Below the pieces are notes generated by a model. It ran no database searches, was not told the DNA's origin, and saw only the letters and a list, made by a program, of their open reading frames with translations. From Bacillota bacterium (GTDB lineage Bacteria; Bacillota; Clostridia; Acetivibrionales; DTU013): a DNA stretch of 30,792 nt. This document shows, one piece after another, positions 1 to 6,632 of the stretch. Position numbers and translations under genes: made by a program. Every line of letters starts with the position of its first letter. Position 1 is the stretch's first letter. Location of the stretch: NCBI GenBank assembly GCA_023439545.1, contig JAEXNT010000048.1, positions 1 through 30,792 of the forward strand, given 5' to 3'.

Positions 1-63
1 TTGGAGAATTACAGGGATGATATCCCTTCTTTCTCTTATACGACTAAAGAAACGATAAGATAA
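1..63 (+). CDS. Possible 3' end of a gene cut by the window edge
   Basis: The first 20 codons of frame 1 are open and end in TAA at 61-63. The stretch is too short to assign to a family, and an open run of this length can occur by chance. It is followed by about 120 bp without a gene. Confidence 0.2.
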   Translation: MENYRDDIPSFSYTTKETIR

Positions 64-81
64 CCGATTGCAGACCTGTAA

Positions 82-131
82 TTGCATGAGATTCATCGGT
101 GTTTTCACACAACCTCCCATAATACATGCAA
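82..131 (+). repeat. Cassette-boundary-like repeat, copy A (degenerate)
   Basis: The core ACAACCTCCCATAATACAT at about 109-127 matches the better-preserved copy at 764-796 with one gap and a few mismatches. It lies in the loop between perfect 7-bp arms, TTGCATG (82-88) and CATGCAA (125-131), the right arm overlapping the core by three bases. It precedes the first acetyltransferase gene, as other copies precede theirs. Taken alone this copy is weak; it is listed because of the family. Confidence 0.4.
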
Positions 132-185
132 TGTGCGAAATTGCGAACTGGGGAGTATTTATATTAGGTGAAAGAGGTGAAATAA

Positions 186-716
186 ATGCGATTTGTATTC
201 CCGAATAAAGAATATGAGCAGAAAGCGATTGAGTACATCCAAGAATTTCGTGACTATTCATCTGAAACACACGGAACTGGCGGTCTTAACAGCTTTTTGG
301 AAAAGGCTACTTATCACGATTGGTTATTGAAAGTGCAAGCTGATAGAGACATAGCTAATATACCCGAAAACAAAGTTCCATCATATACTTATTTTTATAT
401 TCAGGAAAATGATGACAAGATTATAGGGATGATTAATATTCGGTGGGCACTAAATGACTATTTGAAAAGAGAAGGGGGTAATATTGGTTATAGTATTAGA
501 CCTACTGAACGAGGGAAGGGTTATGCAACTAATATGCTAAGGGAGACCTTGATGTTTATGAAACCAATTGGTCTTTCCAATGTTATTTTAACCTGTTACA
601 AGGAAAATCCTGCATCGGCAAGTGTTATAAAAAATTGTGGCGGAATATTAGAAGATGAATTTTACAGTGAATCTCATAATAAGGTAATTCAGAGATACCA
701 AATCTGCACAAAATGA
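186..716 (+). CDS. GNAT family N-acetyltransferase
   Basis: The 176-residue product has the length and layout of a RimJ/RimL-type GNAT acetyltransferase, an enzyme that moves an acetyl group from acetyl-CoA to an amine on a protein end, drug or small metabolite. The acetyl-CoA pyrophosphate loop is visible as R109-G-K-G-Y-A inside a stretch beginning YSIRPTERG, followed by helix alpha-3. The C-terminal NPASASVIKNCGG region is the usual 'individuals differ' motif of the family, which helps hold the cofactor. The ATG follows GAGGTG with good spacing. The gene is AT-rich and lies between two copies of the boundary repeat (82-131 and 755-801), suggesting it was acquired as a unit. The substrate cannot be deduced. 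Confidence 0.88.
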   Translation: MRFVFPNKEYEQKAIEYIQEFRDYSSETHGTGGLNSFLEKATYHDWLLKVQADRDIANIPENKVPSYTYFYIQENDDKIIGMINIRWALNDYLKREGGNIGYSIRPTERGKGYATNMLRETLMFMKPIGLSNVILTCYKENPASASVIKNCGGILEDEFYSESHNKVIQRYQICTK

Positions 717-754
717 GTATTAGGTAGTATATCGTATTATTAATAAAGGACGAA

Positions 755-801
755 CTAATATAGAAAACGCAACTACAACAAATCCATAATACATACATTA
801 G
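755..801 (+). repeat. Cassette-boundary-like repeat, copy B
   Basis: The 33-nt core at 764-796 contains AACTACAACAAATCCATAAT and matches copy C (1684-1716) at 29 of 33 positions. It is bracketed by CTAAT (755-759) and ATTAG (797-801). The right arm overlaps the AGGAGG ribosome site of the next gene, so the repeat joins the end of one gene unit to the start of the next. Confidence 0.7.
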
Positions 802-812
802 GAGGCTTTTCT

Positions 813-1316
813 ACGATAGACATATGTGTTCTAAAAGAGAATTTACTTTCTGAAATTGCTGAGTGTTTGGTTGGAACGAATGTTTCTCGTTCGGAGGAAT
901 ACCTAATAAGATGTTTAAAGGAAAATGATGAATTCAAGAGGATTACTTTTGTTGCATCAGTAGGCTCAGAAATTGCAGGTTTGGTGAATCTGATTTTCGA
1001 ATCTGAATATCCGTTTTTTAGAGAAAATAAAATACCTGAGATAAACGACCTGCTTGTTCATCCTAGTTTTCGCAAACAAGGCGTTGGAAAACTGCTTATA
1101 TGTGAAGCAGAACGGGAAGCCGCCAGAAATTATGATTTTGTTGGATTAGGTGTAGGCTTATACAGGGATTATGGTTCTGCACAAAGATTGTATGTAAAAA
1201 ACGGATATATTCCTGATGGAAATGGTATTGTTTATAAAAATAATGAGGTTAAGCCTGGAAATTACGTTTTTCTTGACGATGACTTATTATTGTACTTTTA
1301 TAAGAAATTGAGATAG
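813..1316 (+). CDS. GNAT family N-acetyltransferase with a degenerate start codon
   Basis: This is a single-domain GNAT acetyltransferase. The cofactor loop reads HPSFRKQGVGKLL, and the C-terminal part has the YGSAQRLYVKNGY signature typical of the fold. The best in-frame start by ribosome-site spacing is ACG at 813: AGGAGG lies at 800-805, seven bases upstream, and translation from there (167 residues) supplies the expected first beta strand, IDICVLKEN. No ATG or GTG exists at that point. The first conventional start is TTG at 867, which has no ribosome site and removes 18 residues including that strand. A single ATG to ACG change would explain this, so the gene may be poorly expressed or on its way to decay. 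It is followed 16 bp later by the pyrophosphatase-like gene and probably shares its transcript. Confidence 0.75.
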   Translation, partial: TIDICVLKENLLSEIAECLVGTNVSRSEEYLIRCLKENDEFKRITFVASVGSEIAGLVNLIFESEYPFFRENKIPEINDLLVHPSFRKQGVGKLLICEAEREAARNYDFVGLGVGLYRDYGSAQRLYVKNGYIPDGNGIVYKNNEVKPGNYVFLDDDLLLYFYKKLR

Positions 1317-1332
1317 TTCGGAGGAAATATTT

Positions 1333-1683
1333 ATGGAATACAACTCTGAATTTTGGAGTAATATTGATATCCTAGTCCAACAATCTGAAATCATTATTGA
1401 TAGACCAAAAGGAACAGTGCATCCTAAATTTCCAGATTTTCATTATGAAGTGGACTATGGCTATTTAAAGAATACCTCATCTATGGATGGCGGCGGGATT
1501 GATATTTGGAAAGGAACAGATAAGGAACAAAGAATCGATGCAATAATTTGTACGATAGACTTAATGAAGAAAGATTCAGAAATTAAAATATTAATTGGAT
1601 GTACTGAGGAAGAAAAAGAAATGATTTATAACACTCATAATGATTCGGCGTATATGAAAGGCATTTTAATCCGTAGGGAGTAA
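1333..1683 (+). CDS. Small inorganic pyrophosphatase-like protein
   Basis: The 116-residue product resembles a shortened soluble (family I) inorganic pyrophosphatase. Near residue 23 it has IDRPKGT, matching the substrate-binding lysine segment of the family, then a DYGY motif and DGGGIDIW at the place of the family signature D-G-D-P-x-D. The central acidic residue of that signature is glycine here, so metal binding and pyrophosphate hydrolysis may be altered or lost. Full family I enzymes are about 170-180 residues. The ATG follows GGAGG with suitable spacing, and the gene lies 16 bp after the GNAT gene. Its stop codon forms part of the left arm of boundary repeat copy C. Function beyond the family resemblance is inference. 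Confidence 0.7.
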   Translation: MEYNSEFWSNIDILVQQSEIIIDRPKGTVHPKFPDFHYEVDYGYLKNTSSMDGGGIDIWKGTDKEQRIDAIICTIDLMKKDSEIKILIGCTEEEKEMIYNTHNDSAYMKGILIRRE

Positions 1684-1723
1684 AAAACGTAACTACAGCA
1701 AATCCATAATACGCACTGTACTC
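1679..1723 (+). repeat. Cassette-boundary-like repeat, copy C
   Basis: The core at 1684-1716 differs from copy B at four of 33 positions. It is bracketed by GAGTA (1679-1683) and TACTC (1719-1723), a stem with a sequence unlike that of copies A, B and D. The left arm includes the TAA stop codon of the preceding gene. Confidence 0.7.
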
Positions 1724-2068
1724 GCTATTAATCCAAAACCGAATACTATTTCTATGTCCATATATTACGTAAACTCTATAAACCATATAGATAAAAAAAG
1801 TATAAAACATGCGTAAATTCCGAAAACACAAAGATTTTCAGGGTTATAAAACTTGAAAGTCTTTGAAATTGCTGAGCCAGGGGGGTGGTTCAGTTATGGG
1901 GATGGCTCCGAGTCGGGGGCGGTTCCGCAACTTATTTAAATGAGTTGCGGAACTATCCCACTAACTCCGTCTTCCTACCGCCTCACTCCGCCCACCTACC
2001 ACAAACTCCGCACACCTTCTTCAACTCATTGCTGCGCCGAAGTGAAACGCGGCTCACTCCTTACGGCA
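1724..2068. other. Gene-free stretch with strong hairpins
   Basis: From 1724 to about 1870 the sequence is AT-rich and I see nothing in it. From 1875 it becomes GC-rich and structured. GTTCCGCAACT (1922-1932) and AGTTGCGGAAC (1943-1953) form a perfect 11-bp stem. A second, imperfect stem spans about 2034-2068, with GTGA opposite TCAC and GCCG opposite CGGC, running into the stop codon of the leftward FAD gene. No run of T follows either stem, so they are not ordinary terminators. The element shares small motifs (GGGCGGTTC before a hairpin, CCTTACGGC at the right edge) with the structured element at 9478-9734. Confidence 0.5.
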
Positions 2069-3410
2069 GATCAACACCTTGATCCCTGAGCGATTCCTGC
2101 AAAACGCGAATATTTACGTCCGCAGGCTTGATCCCAGCCTTGACGGCCATGCCGGCCGCTGTTCCCGCTGCCTGTCCTGTAAGCATACAGGCCGATATCG
2201 CGCGCAGCGAGCTTTCCGCTATGTGGTCCGCTGAAAGGCATCTGCCGGCAACCATAAGGTTGCTAATCTTCGCGGGCAGCAAGCATCTGAAGGGAATCAG
2301 ATAGCTGCGGTCTCCTTCGATCGGTACGTAGATATGCCCCTCATAACCTTCGCCCTCGAGGCTTCCATCGCCTTTCATATTGCCGTCGGGAGCCAGCATG
2401 TCATATATCCTCGGATACTTGACCACCGCGTCGTCAAATTTCCTGTCGGCTTCGATATCGTCCTTAGTCAGCCTGTACAGGCCCTGTATCCTCCTACTGT
2501 CCCGGAAGCCGATCTCAGGGGCGATCGAGGCGATTTCAATATTTTGCATGCCGTCCACATTTCTTTTAAGGTATTCGTAAAATTCCATAATGTAGCGGCG
2601 GCACGCCATTTCGCCTTGTGTAAGGCCATCAGGGCTGGTCGGGTCGATCTCGTATTCGCAGGCATAGTTGAAATACGAAACGAGTCCGGCGGGCGTCAGC
2701 CTGCCCGCAGGAATATCCTGTCGCTTGCAGGACAGGCCCGTCCTGCCGGCGCGGTAATCCTCCCTGAATCTTAGGTTCAATTCCTTCAGATTGTCGGGTT
2801 CGCCTTTGAATTTATCCACGTCAACGCCTGCGATCCTTACGTTTACGGTACCCGGCTGGCACAGGCTGTCCCGGGCCCTGCCCTGCTCGAACGGCACGCC
2901 TGCGTTGAAGGCTACGTCCCCGTCGCCCGTCGTATCTATGGCGACGCCCGCCTTGATGGCGAGCGGGCCTTTTTTACTCTGAATTATCACATACTTTAAC
3001 TGGTCGTTTTCCACAATAACTTCGTTTACAAATGAATGAAACTTGATTTCGACTCCCGCGTTCCCGATGAAATCGTCGAGAAACACCTTCAGGTATTCGC
3101 TGCTGAAACGGTGAGCTGCGTTTACCCTTATGTCGTGCGATCTGCCGAAGCGCACCCTGTACTGATCCTCCATCTCATGGTAGATGCCGCTCGCTTCGAA
3201 TTTTGTTCCGTGCATGAAATGGTTGCAGGTTTCGACGTAACAGCCCGTGATATTGCCGCCGAGGAAACCTCTTTTCTCAAGCAGCATCACCCGGCTGCCC
3301 TGTCTGGCTGCTGAAACCGCGGCGCCGATCCCGGCGGGACCCCCGCCCACGACGAGTACGTCTGCCTCCGCTGCCACGTCTGCAACCTTTTCAGGAATTC
3401 TAATTTTCAT
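2061..3410 (-). CDS. FAD-dependent oxidoreductase (FAD_oxidored type)
   Basis: The 449-residue protein begins with a Rossmann dinucleotide-binding fold. G22-G-G-P-A-G27 is the FAD phosphate loop, E45 is the acidic residue expected to bind the FAD ribose, and RGFLGGN follows as in this family. A second conserved segment (ATGDGD-like, here DTTGDGDVAF) and a C-terminal VAGRCLSADHIAESSLRAI stretch match the FAD-dependent oxidoreductases often annotated near sugar or organic-acid catabolism genes. It is probably soluble and cytoplasmic. It lies 36 bp downstream of the D-2-hydroxyacid dehydrogenase gene on the same strand, so the two are likely co-transcribed and may act on the same 2-hydroxy or 2-oxo acid. 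The substrate is unknown. Confidence 0.85.
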   Translation of the reverse strand: MKIRIPEKVADVAAEADVLVVGGGPAGIGAAVSAARQGSRVMLLEKRGFLGGNITGCYVETCNHFMHGTKFEASGIYHEMEDQYRVRFGRSHDIRVNAAHRFSSEYLKVFLDDFIGNAGVEIKFHSFVNEVIVENDQLKYVIIQSKKGPLAIKAGVAIDTTGDGDVAFNAGVPFEQGRARDSLCQPGTVNVRIAGVDVDKFKGEPDNLKELNLRFREDYRAGRTGLSCKRQDIPAGRLTPAGLVSYFNYACEYEIDPTSPDGLTQGEMACRRYIMEFYEYLKRNVDGMQNIEIASIAPEIGFRDSRRIQGLYRLTKDDIEADRKFDDAVVKYPRIYDMLAPDGNMKGDGSLEGEGYEGHIYVPIEGDRSYLIPFRCLLPAKISNLMVAGRCLSADHIAESSLRAISACMLTGQAAGTAAGMAVKAGIKPADVNIRVLQESLRDQGVDLP

Positions 3411-3446
3411 TAGGGCGCTCCTTCGTGATTCAAAATCATTTCTGTT

Positions 3447-4409
3447 CTATTTGGCCTGGATCTTTACGTTTTCCGGCTTTCCGGCCATCCATGAGGAAAT
3501 GTTGCCGAAGGTTATCTGAGCTCTCCTGAACATCGATTCCTTTGTAGCAAATGCTATATGCGGTGTGAGCGTGGTGTTTTTAGCCGAATTCAGCGGATGG
3601 TCCGTAGGTATCGGAGGCTCCGCTTCAAATACGTCGATCCCTGCGCCGGCTATACGGCCTTCGTTCAAAGCCTCCGCAAGCGCCTTGTTATCGACGACCG
3701 CGCCTCTGGCTGTATTTATCAGGATGGCGTTGGGCTTCATCAGGGCAATCCTTTCCCGACTGATCAGATTCTTGGTCTCATCTGTCAGGGGAGTATGCAG
3801 TGAAACTATATCGCTCTGTTTCAGCAGCTCGCCGAGCGGCAGGTATTGGATACCCATCGCTTTTGCTTCATCATTCTGAGTCCTGCTGTACCCGAGCACC
3901 TTGCAGCCGAAAACCTTGCCTATTTCGGCAACACGTCTGCCGATTGCGCCTGTACCGACTATTCCGATTGTCTTTCCGCTCAACTCGTTTCCGACAAGAC
4001 CGTCCTTTGTCCTGCCCTCCCTTGTTCTGGCATCGCAGGGGAGTATATTTCTCAGAACGGACAATATGAGCCCGAAAGCCAGTTCGGCTACAGCGTCGGT
4101 GCAGTAACCCTGTGCGTTGCTGACGAGCAAGTTCTTTTCGGTGCATGCGGCTTTATCCACGTGGTCGACGCCTGTGAATGCAACGGATATCATCTTCAGG
4201 TTCGGCGCCGAGCGGATCACCTTTCCGCTTAGAGGCGAGTTGGCGATAATGAAAACATCCGCACCCGTTGCACGCGAGATGGTTTCTTCCTCAGTTTCGA
4301 TCTTTTTGCCGCAGAATACGAATTCATGCCCTTGATCTATAAAAGGTTTTGCCAGAGACATAACCGATTCTTCACTTATTCCAAGGGGTTCAAGCATTAC
4401 GATCTTCAT
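3447..4409 (-). CDS. D-isomer-specific 2-hydroxyacid dehydrogenase, NAD-dependent
   Basis: The 320-residue product has the full two-domain layout of this family, which interconverts 2-hydroxy acids and 2-oxo acids using NAD(H). The NAD loop is GTGAIG (152-157). The three catalytic residues are visible: R235 in INTARGAVVD, E264 in DVFEAEP and H284 in TPHIAF. Length matches the phosphoglycerate, hydroxypyruvate or lactate dehydrogenase subgroup without an ACT regulatory domain. The ATG is preceded by GGAGTG on the minus strand. It is the first gene of a leftward pair with the FAD oxidoreductase. The exact substrate cannot be chosen between 3-phosphoglycerate, hydroxypyruvate and related acids. 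Confidence 0.9.
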   Translation of the reverse strand: MKIVMLEPLGISEESVMSLAKPFIDQGHEFVFCGKKIETEEETISRATGADVFIIANSPLSGKVIRSAPNLKMISVAFTGVDHVDKAACTEKNLLVSNAQGYCTDAVAELAFGLILSVLRNILPCDARTREGRTKDGLVGNELSGKTIGIVGTGAIGRRVAEIGKVFGCKVLGYSRTQNDEAKAMGIQYLPLGELLKQSDIVSLHTPLTDETKNLISRERIALMKPNAILINTARGAVVDNKALAEALNEGRIAGAGIDVFEAEPPIPTDHPLNSAKNTTLTPHIAFATKESMFRRAQITFGNISSWMAGKPENVKIQAK

Positions 4410-4564
4410 ATGATCACTCCTTTGATGTATTTAATATTCCAACACTGAAAATTTTATATTAATGGAATATAAGAGTCAAACCAAAAGTGCGAAAAATAAG
4501 GCTTTCAAGATTATATGTGAAGCATTGCTGACAAATAATAACAGGAACGGGCTGCATTTATATT

Positions 4565-4590
4565 AAAAAAGCCTACCTGCTAAGGTAAGC
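4565..4590 (-). terminator. Intrinsic terminator of the 50-residue leftward gene
   Basis: On the minus strand GCTTACCT, loop TAGC and AGGTAGGC make an 8-bp stem with one G-T pair, followed directly by six T. The stem overlaps the last codons of the small gene at 4573-4725. Confidence 0.8.
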
Positions 4591-4725
4591 TTCCATTGCT
4601 CTTTTGTATATTTCCCTGAACCCCTGGTCTGTTTCCCTTTTCTTTCGCTTTTCATATTGTGGCCATCCTTTGTATCTCAGTAATAGGTTAACATTTGCTA
4701 CCTTTTTTACCGGAGATACTTGCAA
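4573..4725 (-). CDS. Small protein of unknown function (50 residues)
   Basis: A short leftward reading frame starts at TTG (4723-4725), which follows GGTGAT with a five-base spacer, and ends in TAG at 4573-4575 inside an intrinsic terminator. The product is basic and has a well-formed amphipathic pattern: NVNLLLRYKGWPQYEKR near the start and a charged helical tail ending AMEAYLSR. I do not recognise the family. Start signal, plausible composition and a dedicated terminator together argue that it is a real gene rather than chance. It has no obvious membrane segment or cysteine pair. It lies between the leftward metabolic pair and the rightward amidohydrolase, in a region that would otherwise be an unexplained 490-bp gap. 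Confidence 0.6.
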   Translation of the reverse strand: MQVSPVKKVANVNLLLRYKGWPQYEKRKKRETDQGFREIYKRAMEAYLSR

Positions 4726-4827
4726 TAGGCATCACCAGGCAATATATCGGTACGTTTTAGCGTTTATTTAAGAGCATATTTGCACTTTGGGCATATAATG
4801 GCCGTATTCTGCGGCTGTGTCATATAT

Positions 4828-4835
4828 GGTATAAT
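4828..4835 (+). promoter_or_regulatory. Possible -10 box upstream of the Ntn hydrolase gene
   Basis: TATAAT occurs at 4830-4835, about 64 bp before the GTG start at 4899. The matching -35 region is poor, so this is tentative. A second TATAAT at 4853-4858 is an alternative. Confidence 0.3.
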
Positions 4836-4898
4836 AAGTAAAGAAAAAGTCCTATAATACTTTGAAAACTCGAATAATTTTTATATTTGGAGGCTCCT

Positions 4899-6146
4899 GT
4901 GAAACCATGTAAATTCCTGATTTTGTTCCTGCTGCTTTTTTACATTTCCGGTTCGGATGTTTCCGCATGCACCATATTTACGGCTAAGGATAACAATAAC
5001 GTCCTGGTTGGGAACAATGAGGATTTTATGTATCAATACAGCTCGGACATGTGGTTTGCAGCTGCTTCGCCGGGTACGTTCGGCAGGGTCTGCTTTGCCA
5101 ACTCCAATTTTGTGCAGGGAGGCATGAATGAAAAAGGCCTGTTTTACGACGGCGCAAGCTGCCCGGCAACGCAGGTACCGTATTCGGAAAAAAAGCCAAG
5201 CCTTGGGATGGACCTGGGAGAGGTCGTGCTTTCCCGATGCGCGGATGTAGGCGAGGTTGTCGAGCTGTTGAAGCAATATAATATTCCGCGGGCTTTCGGC
5301 GACCATCTGCTTTTTGCCGATGCGACGGGGGCTTCGGTCATAATGGAGTGGGTGGACAATAAGCTGGAAGTAATCCCGGGAGAAGGGAATTACCAGATCG
5401 CGACGAACTTTTTTATTTCAAAGCCCGAATTGGGCGGTTATCCATGCGGAAGATTCGATACGGTCAAAAGTATGCTGGAGGAGAGCAAAGAACTGTCGGT
5501 GGACAGATTTGCGGAAATCCTGGGAGCTGCTACCCAAAGCTGGGATGGGGGCGGAACCAAGTATTCGAACGTATATGATCTTAAAAACAAAAAAGTTTAT
5601 GTTTACTCCAGGGGTGATTTCAGCAGCAGTTTGGAATATGACCTTGCCGATGAGTTGAAAAACCTTGGAGCAGGGGAACGCTCCGAATACGACATAGATA
5701 TCTTGCTGGCTGAGAAAAAAGGCGCCGACGCTATTTCAGTGGCGGGGCAGGCTTCGACGGCCAAGGATGGGGTAAACTCGAGCAACGGCGGCGACACCGG
5801 CACGAATGCCGGAACCATCGGCAGCACAGGAAACGGCGGCGACACCGGCACGAAATCCGGAACCATCGGCAGCACAGGAAACGGCGGCGACACCGGCACG
5901 AATGCCGGAACCACCGGCAGCACAGGAAACGGCGGCACCGGCACGAATATAGGCATAACCGCCGCCACAACAGACAGTGAAGGTGTCGGCAAAAGTACCA
6001 GTGCTGCAGAGCCTGATGAAGCCGCTATCCCGCAGAAAACGGCTGTATCGGGCTACGTTTACATAATATGTGGCATTGCGGTCTTTTCAGCGGTCTTATG
6101 CATCTATATCGCAAGGCGGGCGGCCAGGCAGGGCAGCCATCATTAA
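4899..6146 (+). CDS. Secreted, membrane-anchored Ntn amidohydrolase (choloylglycine/acyltransferase type)
   Basis: The chosen start is GTG at 4899, five bases after GGAGG (4889-4893); the earlier TTG at 4887 lies inside the ribosome site. The 415-residue product has a signal peptide (residues 1-23) ending DVSA, directly followed by C24 in CTIF. In N-terminal nucleophile hydrolases of the penicillin V acylase and acyl-transferase type the exposed cysteine is the catalytic residue, so export cleavage could activate the enzyme. GNNEDF follows as in this group, which cuts linear amide bonds. After the catalytic domain (to about residue 285) come Gly/Thr-rich 16-residue repeats and a hydrophobic C-terminal segment with a basic tail (RRAARQG), which should anchor it to the cell surface. 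VSAC also fits a lipobox, so lipid attachment is an alternative that would block the nucleophile. The substrate is unknown. Confidence 0.82.
   Translation: MKPCKFLILFLLLFYISGSDVSACTIFTAKDNNNVLVGNNEDFMYQYSSDMWFAAASPGTFGRVCFANSNFVQGGMNEKGLFYDGASCPATQVPYSEKKPSLGMDLGEVVLSRCADVGEVVELLKQYNIPRAFGDHLLFADATGASVIMEWVDNKLEVIPGEGNYQIATNFFISKPELGGYPCGRFDTVKSMLEESKELSVDRFAEILGAATQSWDGGGTKYSNVYDLKNKKVYVYSRGDFSSSLEYDLADELKNLGAGERSEYDIDILLAEKKGADAISVAGQASTAKDGVNSSNGGDTGTNAGTIGSTGNGGDTGTKSGTIGSTGNGGDTGTNAGTTGSTGNGGTGTNIGITAATTDSEGVGKSTSAAEPDEAAIPQKTAVSGYVYIICGIAVFSAVLCIYIARRAARQGSHH
5784..5954 (+). repeat. 48-bp tandem repeat inside the amidohydrolase gene
   Basis: Units begin at 5784, 5832, 5880 and 5928, exactly 48 bp apart; the last is partial and lacks one codon. 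Each unit encodes a 16-residue Gly/Thr/Asn linker (GNGGDTGTNAGTIGST with small changes). The units are nearly identical at DNA level, so copy number is likely to vary between strains by slippage. It forms the stalk between the catalytic domain and the membrane segment. Confidence 0.9.
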
Positions 6147-6218
6147 GCCAGCAGGGATTACCATGGGGGTAGACGAAAAACGAGAAATTATGGTACACTG
6201 TGGTAGGAAGGTGATTGA

Positions 6219-6422
6219 ATGGAAGCGAGTAAGATCGAATTCGCTGCAGGGATGCAGGTGATTCTGATGAAGGACAGCTTGGGTAGGGATACCGAAATAT
6301 GCATCGGACACAGAGATATCATGATCATACATAAAGCGCTGGATGGTACCGTAGAAAGCATGAGACGCTATCCCAAGAACGAAACGAACGAATTGTCGAA
6401 ATTGTTGGGCGACGCCGTATAG
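6219..6422 (+). CDS. Hypothetical protein (67 residues)
   Basis: A short rightward gene with ATG preceded by AAGGTGATTGA, and followed about 30 bp later by a clean intrinsic terminator. The product has no recognised domain. Its composition is soluble, with alternating beta-like segments (GMQVILMKD, RDIMIIHKAL) that may form a small beta barrel or SH3-like fold; that is a guess from the pattern only. It lies 72 bp after the amidohydrolase gene and is probably expressed with it or from a weak promoter in the gap. Confidence 0.6.
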   Translation: MEASKIEFAAGMQVILMKDSLGRDTEICIGHRDIMIIHKALDGTVESMRRYPKNETNELSKLLGDAV

Positions 6423-6453
6423 ACGCCATATAATAGATAACAGGATAAACTTA

Positions 6454-6480
6454 CTGCCGGTGATTAACCGGCAGTTTTTA
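6454..6480 (+). terminator. Intrinsic terminator
   Basis: CTGCCGGT (6454-6461) and ACCGGCAG (6467-6474) form a perfect 8-bp stem with a 5-base loop, followed by TTTTT. It closes the amidohydrolase and 67-residue gene unit. Confidence 0.9.
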
Positions 6481-6565
6481 TATGTCGAAATAAAATTTGA
6501 AACCGGCAAATAACATTGTATGCGAGGAATCGCCGTCTGTCGTTATGCAGCATTATCGCCCCGTA

Positions 6566-6574
6566 TGTTATAAT
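6566..6574 (+). promoter_or_regulatory. Extended -10 promoter for the HAD gene
   Basis: TGTTATAAT is an extended -10 element about 60 bp before the ATG at 6633. No good -35 box is seen at the usual distance, as expected for extended -10 promoters. Confidence 0.5.
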
Positions 6575-6632
6575 GAAAAAACCGGCCTGAATACGGCGGT
6601 TGATGAGGAATCAATTTATAAGGGGAGCGGAA

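Noticed and set aside
1885..2082. A 65-residue rightward frame over the hairpin-rich stretch
   Set aside because: Its Pro/Thr/Leu-rich composition follows the GC-rich repeats, it has no ribosome site, and it overlaps the end of the FAD gene.
4780..4799. Promoter from TTGCAC and TATAAT
   Set aside because: The two boxes are only eight bases apart, far below the usual 16-18.
5784..5954. CRISPR array
   Set aside because: The units are contiguous with no spacers and lie in frame inside a gene.
5603..5992. Leftward frames across the 48-bp repeats
   Set aside because: They are the antisense of the Gly/Thr linker and give low-complexity Pro/Val or Arg/Cys runs.
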